DNA from: Pachyseris speciosa | Taxonomy: Eukaryota > Cnidaria > Anthozoa > Scleractinia > Pachyseridae | NCBI GenBank assembly: GCA_016490735.1 | Contig: JAEMWC010000037.1 | Location: 1,170,001-1,234,000 of the forward strand | DNA length: 64,000 bases | Direction of reading: 5' to 3' | Part shown: positions 10,145 to 17,836 of the stretch, piece by piece | Position numbering within the stretch: the first letter of the stretch is position 1 | Layout: each line of letters begins with the position of its first letter | Notes under the pieces: generated by a model | Databases searched by the model: none | What the model saw: only the letters and a program-made list of their open reading frames with translations | Told to the model about the DNA's origin: nothing | Translations under genes and position numbers: made by a program

Positions 10145-11035
10145 AGTGTGCACTACAAACCCACCGATTCTCACAGTTATTTGTTGTATTCATCTTCACA
10201 TCCATCTCATGTCAAAAACGCCATTCCCTATTCTCAATTTCTTAGACTTCGACGTCTATGTAGTGATGACTCTGATTTTTCCAACAAATCAGAGGAAGTG
10301 TGCCATTTTTTCGAGAAACGTGGCTATCCTGATTCTGTAGTTCAATCGGGCCGTCACCGCGCTCAGCAGATTGATCAACAGTCAGCACTACAGACGTCAC
10401 AAAAGGAAAAGAATGACAGAATTCCATTCACCCTCACATTTCACCCGCATAATAACCCAGTTAAAGCCATCATTCTTAATAACTTTAAGATACTGCAAAA
10501 TGATCCAGAAACTGCTAGAATCTTTTCGGAACCACCGCTGATTTCTTTCAAACGCGACAAAAATGTAGGTAACTTTCTAGTTAAAAGCGCATTCAAAACA
10601 ACTGAACAACCTGGCACTTTTAAATGCGCGCGCTCGCGATGCAAAACTTGTCCTTTCATTCAAAACACTGACAAAATATCGGGCCCTAAGCGATCTGTTA
10701 AGATCACTGATCGTTTCACGTGTACCTCCGCAAATGTTATCTATTGCATAACCTGCACATTATGCAAAAAGTTATACATCGGCGAAACAGGAAGACGACT
10801 AGGTGACCGATTCCGAGAACATCTTCGTGATGTTGAGAAAGATGACAAAGACGCATCCAAACCTGTCGCTCGGCATTTTAATCTCCCTAACCATTCCAAA
10901 AAACACATGTCGATCTCCGGCCTTTCCCTACATCAAGGTACCACGGAAAGCCGTAAAAATCTCGAGCAAAAACTGATCTTTCAAATTGGCACTCTTAATC
11001 CCCACGGTATCAACGAGCGCTTTTCATTCAATTAA
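10145..11035 (+). CDS. Penelope-like element: RT C-terminus and GIY-YIG endonuclease (5'-truncated)
   Basis: About 297 uninterrupted codons of genuine element sequence. The same frame extends back to 9968 through the inverted arm, and that part is artefactual. It includes the RT-end segment (NAIPYSQFLRLRRLC), the linker (NPVKAIILNNFKILQNDP), a cysteine pair region (CARSRCKTCPF) and the endonuclease with Y-C-x2-C (VIYCITCTLCKKLYIGETGR) followed by conserved R and H residues (DRFREHLRD, RHFNLPNH). In autonomous Penelope elements this nuclease nicks the target. The RT palm is missing, so this copy cannot move itself. The open frame suggests a fairly recent insertion. Confidence 0.85.
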   Translation, partial: SVHYKPTDSHSYLLYSSSHPSHVKNAIPYSQFLRLRRLCSDDSDFSNKSEEVCHFFEKRGYPDSVVQSGRHRAQQIDQQSALQTSQKEKNDRIPFTLTFHPHNNPVKAIILNNFKILQNDPETARIFSEPPLISFKRDKNVGNFLVKSAFKTTEQPGTFKCARSRCKTCPFIQNTDKISGPKRSVKITDRFTCTSANVIYCITCTLCKKLYIGETGRRLGDRFREHLRDVEKDDKDASKPVARHFNLPNHSKKHMSISGLSLHQGTTESRKNLEQKLIFQIGTLNPHGINERFSFN

Positions 11036-11122
11036 TTTATTCATGTTTTTCACGTTACCATGTTACCACCAATAGCGTAGCTCCATTTTCTGTATATAAA
11101 CCATACACAACCCACAATTCCT

Positions 11123-11168
11123 CGATTCGCTCCGACGAAGGGCTAACGCTCGAAACGTCAGCTAATCG
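11123..11168 (+). ncRNA. Degenerate hammerhead ribozyme-like motif in Penelope terminus
   Basis: Penelope pLTRs are known to carry small type I hammerheads. Here helix I can form between cgattcgct and agctaatcg (one mismatch). The core reads ccgacga, then a 4-bp stem gggc/gctc with taac loop, then gaaac and gtc. The C in place of the U of CUGA and an unpaired A before helix II suggest weakened or lost activity. Confidence 0.5.
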
Positions 11169-11173
11169 AATCC

Positions 11174-11204
<31 letters not shown>

Positions 11205-11229
11205 CGTTGATAAACCAAATTTTCGTGTT

Positions 11230-11282
<53 letters not shown>

Positions 11283-11286
11283 TTCA

Positions 11287-11301
11287 TAAGGGTTTCAGGA
11301 A
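11287..11301. repeat. 15-bp target duplication of the Penelope insertion (right)
   Basis: Exact repeat of 9618-9632. Confidence 0.8.
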
Positions 11302-11452
11302 GCAGGCCGCACAACCCCCATCCAATTTTTCTGGGATGCACCGAAATTCCTGATTCGATTGTCGTTACGACCAACAAATTCATTTGCCACGTCCGCAATC
11401 TGTGTGTTCTGTCTTTGTGAGTGTTTAGTGTTGTAAAACTACTGAACCTTTC

Positions 11453-11960
11453 TTGATTCTTTTCCTGGAGCCTTTCTTGAGTAACTCTTCAAGAGATACT
11501 TTCACAGACAACATAGAAACTTTAAAACGCGCCTTATATCTAGGACCGTCTAGAAATTACCCTGAGAAAATGGTGGAGCAGTTACTCTCAGAAGTTAAGT
11601 ATACGTACAGAAAAACAGCTGTAACACAGAAACAGAGAACGCACAAAAAGCTTCAACCCTTCGTGACGTAATTTCAATCATCGTTACCGTGTTTGAAAAA
11701 CATACTAATGGACAAATGGCTGCTAATACAAGAACAACCATTACTCAGAGAGATATTCAAGGAACCTCCCTTGATTACTTATAAAAAAGGAAAATCGATT
11801 AAAGATATGTTTATTTTACACAATGGGCACACAGCAGGAGTCGCGTTGGTCTGGCAACCCCATTTTAATTACCAACAGAAGACTGCAACTAAGTGTATGG
11901 ATTGTAAAGATGGCGGTTTTAAAATTTATTCCATGAGACAGGATCGAAAGGAACCAATCA
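11453..11960 (+). pseudogene. Second, unrelated Penelope-like remnant
   Basis: Two frames read LKRALYLGPSRNYPEKMVEQ then ILMDKWLLIQEQPLLREIFK and EPPLITYKKGKSIKDM. This is the post-RT linker of Penelope-like elements (compare the same region of the neighbouring copy, which reads EPPLISFKRDKNVGNF). A stop at 11669 and loss of the endonuclease show it is a fragment of a different family from the inverted pair at 9633-11286. Confidence 0.7.
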
Positions 11961-12114
11961 TAAATTTGGATGATTTCATACGAGGTCCTTATATCTAGGA
12001 CTCATATCTTTAGCCAAGCACTATCATCCGGTGAAAGTACTTTCTTTGGATATGTCTTTTACTTAATTATTTTTCCACAAAAAGTGGGGGGCCTTGGCCC
12101 CCGGCCCCTCCCCC

Positions 12115-12419
12115 TGCGTGGTCCCTGTGACGTATTTTGGAAGAGATGGTTGTCAGAGTATTTGTCTTCTCTGAAAGAACGCCAGAAATGGGTAAAGCCG
12201 CGTCGAAATTTTGCTGTTGGTGACCTGGTGCTTATCGCAGATGAAAGAATTCACCGCGGTCAGCGGCCGTTGGGGCGCATTGTTGAAGTTCACTCAGGGA
12301 AAGATGGATTTACAAGATCGGTCAAAGTTACAACGACGTCCACCGTTTTGACTAGATCAGTCACAAAATTGTGCCTTCTTGAACAACAGAATTTATCTGA
12401 GATGAAAAAAACTGTTTAG
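12115..12419 (+). pseudogene. BEL/Pao C-terminal domain (DUF5641-like)
   Basis: About 100 open codons reading [19 protein letters not shown], then [19 protein letters not shown] and [13 protein letters not shown]. This is the domain that follows integrase in BEL/Pao polyproteins. It lies in the same orientation as the integrase fragment ending near 9303, so about 2.8 kb of nested insertions and a deletion separate the two parts. Confidence 0.8.
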
Positions 12420-13015
12420 CTTCGAGACATTCTTTTTTTTTTTAACTAAATGAAACAATGGATTCTGAAGAATGAAACTAATGAGCGTTCAGTTTTTTCT
12501 AGTTGTTAATTAAATTATTTAGTCGGAAGTTTGTTAAATTCAGGGGCCGGGAAATGTAGCAACGTTTTGAATTTATTAAGGCCTATGTACGTGCATGAAT
12601 ATATTACCACTGCTATTTATACCGCACACGTGTTTCAGATTTTTTTGGTCAGGTCGATTGCTTCCCCTGAAGCTAGAGTTTAAAGCTTCCTAAGAAGACG
12701 GAGTTTATAAGCACTATTGGATACTCGGTTTTTTAGCCGTATTTGTCACCACAGTTTGCAAGTGTCTTTGCTGTTTTTCGTTTCCATTTCCTTACTTTGT
12801 ATTTATTTCATTTTGTTTCGGTTCCAACATTTATGTAACACACACGTATTTTGTTTCTTTCAGTTGAATCGCATACTCGCTACTATCTCTTGTACTAAGG
12901 ATTTCGTCATTCAATTAAATTGTGAATTCGGAAATGTGGAGACTGTAACGAAGAGTTTTTTTTATGGCCGTTACACGCGTCATAAGGAATTTAGGAGTTT
13001 AACAGCACACTGTGT
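12420..13015. other. Unassigned AT-rich sequence
   Basis: Nothing supportable is seen. An apparent 135-codon frame starting at 12717 is low-complexity and AT-biased until it reaches the decayed coding block at about 13020. Confidence 0.35.
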
Positions 13016-13967
13016 TCCTCCCTTTGCAGGAAAACCATCAGCCCAAAGCAGCAGGAGCTTTATACAACAACTTCAAAGAATTTCTAATCTTTCAATCTGG
13101 AAAGAAGGAAAGGTACACTTGTAAAGAGGCTGTCAAGAAATTAATTGATGCAGAACGGTGTCACCAAAAAGGTGTACCAAGACGCCATTAGAAGTAAGGA
13201 GGAACTTGTCGTTTCTTGTTGATGCCAGTTCTTTTAAGAACTGGGAGGATTTAAAGTCGGACATGAATGGCACTGAAGTATCCACATATTTTGACACTCC
13301 CAACGTTTTGTTTTGACACTCAATGTGAGTGCCAATGAAAATCATAGTGGAAATCCTCTGTAAAAAGAAACTCCCACTCAAAGATGACGTTGAAGTTCAC
13401 ATCCTTATCAACTCAAAGGAGGACAACTTCGGACTATGCCGCTCTATATTTTGTTGAATGGGAGCGAGTGGAAAGATACAGGGACAAACGTGCTTGCTGC
13501 ACTATCACATATGCAAGGAAGATATTGAAGAAGTTCAGTTTGAGATCGCTCGCCATGGAAACAGAAAGCATGGACGAAAGCCCTTTTACCCATTACAGAA
13601 GAGTAAGATGGAAGTCACGAAAACGGAACAAGCCTCAGCAGTCGCGCGGGTAGCCCACAGAAAGGTTTGTGCAAATGCCGGAGAAATGGTTGCCGCTGAA
13701 CAACCTGGACAACTTCCACGGTCTCGTCAGCAAGTTCATGACCTCAAGCGTAAGACGAGCAAAGGGGACCATGTCGATGATTTATTGTTGTATGTAAAAC
13801 ACAGAGAAGAGCCCGTATTTCTAGAACATCATGACATACCCGTTGATCTATGGGTGTTAGGCAAACCACACACGTGCCATGAAGCTTGAGTTTGTAAGAG
13901 ATGTGTGGGAGGAGGCGGATAAACAGCTACAGAATGAACTTTCCCCAGTTTCCCAGTGGGTACTTGA

Positions 13968-14046
13968 GCCTGAGCATTAGCTATGCCATGCTGATGAGGC
14001 CTAACAAGGCCGAAACAGCTGTCCATGGCTGCTAATGCTTGGGCTC
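13968..14046 (+). ncRNA. Type I hammerhead ribozyme, copy 1
   Basis: Helix I: gccatg (13985-13990) with catggc (14024-14029), extended beyond an internal loop by agcattagc/gctaatgct. Core ctgatga at 13991-13997. Helix II: ggcc/ggcc closed by loop taacaa. Then gaa, helix III acagctgt (an 8-nt palindrome, able to form a 2-bp hairpin or an 8-bp dimer), and cleavage after GTC at 14023. All invariant core bases are present. Confidence 0.9.
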
Positions 14047-14221
14047 AATCTTTGCTTTGTTAGATTTAAGGGGTAATGCCCGCTACCTTGTGGCCTTAGT
14101 GCCTTTTGAGTGGCTTCAGCTTACTTGATCACATTAATTTGTGAAGTATCCTTGTCACTCCAGCCACATCCCACAAGCTTTACGTTTTCATTGCTTGTTT
14201 TATTGATATGTGGGTACTTGA

Positions 14222-14300
14222 GCCTGAGCATTAGCTATGCCATGCTGATGAGGCCTAACAAGGCCGAAACAACTGTCCATGGCTGCTAATGCTTGGGCTC
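14222..14300 (+). ncRNA. Type I hammerhead ribozyme, copy 2
   Basis: Identical core (ctgatga 14245-14251, gaaac 14266-14270, GTC ending 14277) and helices I and II. One change in helix III makes it acaactgt, which keeps the short hairpin but breaks the palindrome that would allow symmetric dimers. Confidence 0.9.
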
Positions 14301-14980
14301 AATCTTTGCTTTGGTAGATTTAAGGGGTAATGCCCGCTACCATGTGGTCTTAGTGCCTTTTGAGTGGCTTCAGCTTACTTGATCACATTAATTTGTGAAG
14401 TATCCTTGTCACTCCAGCCACATCCCACAAGCTTTACGTTATTCTTTAATATCACATCGAGTTCTTGCTGAGATCTCCGCGTCGTTCTCAACCTTTCAAG
14501 AGTGGTCTTGTAGAACCGGAGAAGAACACCGCAGGGAAGAAAAGGGGATCACACAAGAATCCTTGGCGCCCAAGCCGTAGCAGCCCCAGCAACAGCGCAA
14601 TGACTGCACCTATTCAAGGAAGACCTTTTACAGAGGTTTACCACAACAACAACCCATTTGTTGTGTGCTTTCTTGCTGATGAGTCCAGAGCCACCGAATG
14701 CAAGCAGTGCGGTACAGCTTTCCCAAGATGAGTGTTAGTTACGCCATACGATATCGTATTATCGCATGCCGAGAAATGGTTATATCTGATCCCGATCCAA
14801 CATGCGCAAGCAAGAAGTTACCCTCTCCACAGCAGACTACCAAATACTACTGTGTCCGAAAAGACTGTATTCGAAAAGATTCCTGTACGTTACGATGGGA
14901 GAACCTTTGCAAGTTATTGTTTGCCTTTTTTGGGACTTTCAAGACATTGATGGTTGTCAAATTCACTCGTTTTTCTTGAC

Positions 14981-16904
14981 ATAGTATGGGAATGTTTATT
15001 GTTATTTCAAAGTTCTCCTAGTCCTAAAGAGGCTAATGGACCATTAAGGTGACACCCTTGAAAGTTGTTGTTCACACAAGGTACATTTTAATGTTTTTGA
15101 ACTTCTGATCAGATAATTTGATCACAGTGAGAGTGCATATTTCAACTGCAGCTTGCTGACTTAAATCCTGGGTAAACAGTCTAGCATGTGTGGTATACTA
15201 CTTTAATTTTAGTACACTTGTTTGCGTATACGAGTTTAGTCGGTGTGAATTGGGCATTAGAAACGTGCGGAGTTCAGAATACTATGCTAAACACCTGCTT
15301 CCTTAAGATGTTAAGGAACAGGATTGAGAAACCAATTCTTAAACTTTTTCTTATTAAGTTGCAGTTACTTACAGAAGTTACAGTACATATTACAATTCTT
15401 ACAATCAATTATATCCTAAAAAAGAAGAAAGAAGTAGTATAGAGTACAGGTCCTTTTTACAAAAATGATTATTTAATTGGATCGTAACCGTCCACAAGTG
15501 GGTTGTTCGCTTTTGCATGCCGTTAGCTTTCCATTAGGATTCCTCCTCGTATTCCTCGCTCTATAAATATGTGTTTACCAATATCTGTCAGTAGTTCCAA
15601 CTTCATCTTTGTAATTTTCAGCAATGCATCCCATGATAAACCTGGTAGTGTGTAATAATTCACAGGATCCAAAAAAGATTTGGGCAAAACTTTTCGGATC
15701 GTAGGATTAGATGGAAGGAAGTGCAGGTGGGTAGTGGAACAAGATTTTCACTCAAATTTTCGGGTCAACGTTACTTTTTTTGTGTGTTTTCTCCGGCCTG
15801 TTTGACGGAATCGTGCTCATTTGGGTAACAATTCAAATTCAACGGCAAATTAGCCAATCAGATTGCGAGATGACTAGCAATTGTGGTAAAAGAGCTGTTG
15901 GATGGAGGGACAAGAACAAAATAAAACTAAAAGGCACAATGGAGGAATACAAAAAAGCTTGGAAGATTTATCTTGAAAGTTCGTCCGAAATAAGCTTATT
16001 TAGAAGTTTCCGTCTCACCAAAAAGGTGAAGGAATTCAATGAGAATATTAATCATTGCACTTGGGGGTTTGTTTCCTGTGTTTTTCTTTAGTTTTGGAGC
16101 TTTCAAAGACACGTTTCGAAGTCATTTTAGCGGAAGAAAATCTCATTTTCAAAATATCGCGCTAAAATTTGTTTTACGAAAATGTTTGCTGGCCTTCTTT
16201 GTCCCATCGAAAACAAAAGGGTTTATTTTTCCACTTTTACGAAAGTTACAGCTCACATTTTTTTCGAGAAAAAAAGTTTCTCATCACAATTAAAGTCGAC
16301 TGAGTTTTTGAGGTGAAGGCCTCCCGAAGAGATCAGGAATAACTTTTCCTAATCATTATTTCTCCATTTATGATGACAAACCAAGTTCAATCACTAACCT
16401 GATGAACCACCCGAGGCCATTGTACAATTCCTCACTTAACTTTGCCTCGCCAAAGTAACAAAATAACTCCTCTCGTTTTATGAGGGTCTCTTATCCAAAT
16501 TTTTTTTTTCTGGAAATGAAATCTCCCTTTTTGACGTCAGTGTAAAGCGTCATTTACAATGAAGGCGCACGTGCTAAGAACATGATTGCGTATTTTTTGC
16601 CTGTTTACTTTACAAGAAGTGAAGAGGCCAAACACCCCGGAAATACCATTCATTTAAAGAGTCTGTACAGCAAATACCGCAACAAATATTCTACAGTTTC
16701 TACGATCTTTGAAAATACATGTATAATATTGATACGGGCTTATTTAGAAGGCGATGCAATCATACATGAAAATGTTTTGTCTGAGATACGCTTTCCCAGT
16801 GCAAAGCATTTGCTAAATAGAGTAAAAAAGGTGTACAAAGTCGATATACTTTGCTGCATAAGGGAAAAAGTTTTAAGAATGTTAATAGTAAGTTCTATCA
16901 AGAT
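14981..16904. other. Unassigned sequence
   Basis: No gene or defined repeat. Several open frames of 60-108 codons (for example 16582-16908) have no recognisable domains and AT-driven composition. Confidence 0.35.
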
Positions 16905-16907
16905 TTA

Positions 16908-17210
16908 AGCCGCGGCTACACGAGCGATTTTTTGCTTGCGATGGTGATGCGATTTTTTCAATTTTGTCGCGTCACCAGCGTGCGATGAAAATCGCAAGTG
17001 TAGCCACCCTTGAACGTCGCAAGAAAAAAATCGCGAGAAATTGAATGAGTTTAATTTTTCGCGATTCTTTTTCTGCGATTTTTTGAGCTGTCGCATCACC
17101 TGTGCGAGGGTGGCTACACGGGTGATTTTCACTGCGCGCTGGTGACGCGACAATTTAAAAAAAAATCGCATCACCATCGCAAGCAAAAAATCGCTCGTGT
17201 AGCCGCGGCT
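16908..17210. mobile_element. 303-bp palindromic MITE (TTA target duplication)
   Basis: Long terminal inverted repeats (agccgcggctacacgagcga at left, complement at right) continue inward for about 90 bp. The motif aaaatcgc/gcgatttt recurs throughout. A TTA is repeated on each side (16905-16907, 17211-17213), as made by PIF/Harbinger-type transposases. It lies about 260 bp upstream of the GIPC start codon. Confidence 0.8.
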
Positions 17211-17330
17211 TTACGTAAGACTGCGGTAAAACGGAATATAAGCGCAGGTTAAGAAGTGGAAAAAGATCAAAGAATACTGATCTTGCCTTGTTTCCCGAAC
17301 TCATTTCCGGCTACAGCCAGTGAAAATCAC

Positions 17331-17344
17331 GTTTCCATGGAAAC
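17331..17344. promoter_or_regulatory. RFX-type X-box palindrome upstream of GIPC
   Basis: gtttccatggaaac is a perfect 14-bp palindrome fitting the X-box consensus bound by RFX factors (GTTNCC AT GGNAAC). It lies 127 bp upstream of the GIPC ATG, where a proximal promoter element would be expected. Confidence 0.55.
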
Positions 17345-17470
17345 CCTACCCTACCCCAGTTGGGACAAAGGAGTACGAACACGGAAAAAGCCTGGAAGCT
17401 AATTCAACAAGGTTGTGGTTTCGTTAATTACAGACGTTTTTATGGTAAACTATTTTTTTCCATCGAAATA

Positions 17471-17836
17471 ATGCCTCTTTTTAAGAAAGGGGGAGCTAAT
17501 TTTTCCGATTCCCGTAAGGGTAATGGAGACAAAAAAGCGTCAAATTATCGATCATCAAGCGTTGAAGCACCAAACAATCCACAAGTGCATGTGAGTGCAG
17601 CTTCGACACCGTCCGTTCATCCACGACCACAACAGCAGGCTTCGAATTCAACTCCTTCTAGAACACCTCATCATACGCCACAACCTGTGGTACAGGAACA
17701 ACCACCACCTCCTCCGAAGTTCGTATTTTACTGCCAGCTTGCTCATGGAAGCCCTACAGGGAAAGTCGAAGGCTTTACTAACGTAAAAGAACTCTATCAG
17801 AAAATCGCCGAAGCGTTCAAACTTCACACGAGCGAG
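17471..17836 (+). CDS. GIPC: GIPC exon 1
   Basis: Starts MPLFKKGG and ends HTSE in phase 0, followed by donor gttagt. Codes the Ser/Pro-rich N-terminus and most of GH1. The ATG is the first in frame after stops upstream. Confidence 0.9.

Larger units (their letters stand above)
9633..11286. mobile_element. Penelope-like element, inverted truncated pair
   Basis: The left arm (about 9640-10130, minus strand) is a near-exact inverted copy of the 3' end of the right arm (about 10760-11220, plus strand). Both arms share the GIY-YIG coding end, the 3' UTR and the terminal atcaacggagttgat palindrome. Only the right arm keeps extra coding, from the end of the RT through the endonuclease. The truncated 5' ends meet in the middle near 10130. 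The whole unit is bracketed by a 15-bp target duplication, so it inserted as one event. Confidence 0.85.
9304..11345. repeat. 'tctgaaatagggta' repeat element, split by a Penelope insertion
   Basis: Five irregularly spaced copies of tctgaaatagggta occur at about 9349, 9381, 9536, 9566 and 9605. The element appears to resume at 11302 (gcaggccgcacaaccccc) after the Penelope insertion. The left end has tgtgcggcc near 9308 and the right part has ggccgcaca near 11308, which may be short inverted termini. The class is unknown and there is no coding. Confidence 0.5.
13957..14441 (+). mobile_element. Two-unit hammerhead retrozyme (254-nt period)
   Basis: Two copies of a unit beginning gtgggtacttgagcctgag and ending cccacaagctttacgtt, about 97% identical by eye, with a 254-bp period between equivalent bases. 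Each unit carries a complete type I hammerhead. Cleavage at both sites would release a 254-nt RNA (14024-14277). This matches the metazoan retrozymes known to give small circular RNAs. No protein is encoded. It sits inside the decayed coding block. Confidence 0.85.
13016..14980 (+). pseudogene. Decayed intronless coding region, transposon-like, unknown family
   Basis: Several open blocks follow one another with frameshifts and no splice sites. About 13016-13185 reads ALYNNFKEFLIFQSGKKERY; 13190-13316 reads ASSFKNWEDLKSDMNGTEV; 13470-13889 contains LPRSRQQVHDLKRK, then DDLLLYVKHREEPVFLEHHD; 14500-14950 contains PFTEVYHNNNPFVVCFLADE, a C-x2-C pair, and VTPYDIVLSHAEKWLY. The hammerhead repeat at 13957-14440 interrupts it. 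The style (basic N-terminus, cysteine-rich end, no introns) suggests an undescribed transposase-like gene family. I do not recognise it with confidence. Confidence 0.45.

Noticed and set aside
12717..13124. 135-codon ORF
   Set aside because: Phe/Leu-rich AT translation; only its end overlaps the decayed coding block and in the wrong frame.
14675..14700. ctgatgagtcc followed by accgaa, resembling another hammerhead
   Set aside because: It lacks the gaaac box with a pairing helix III and GTC, and the sequence reads as part of the decayed protein block (FLADESRATE).
16905..17186. 93-codon minus ORF
   Set aside because: Falls wholly within the palindromic MITE and encodes its repeated words.
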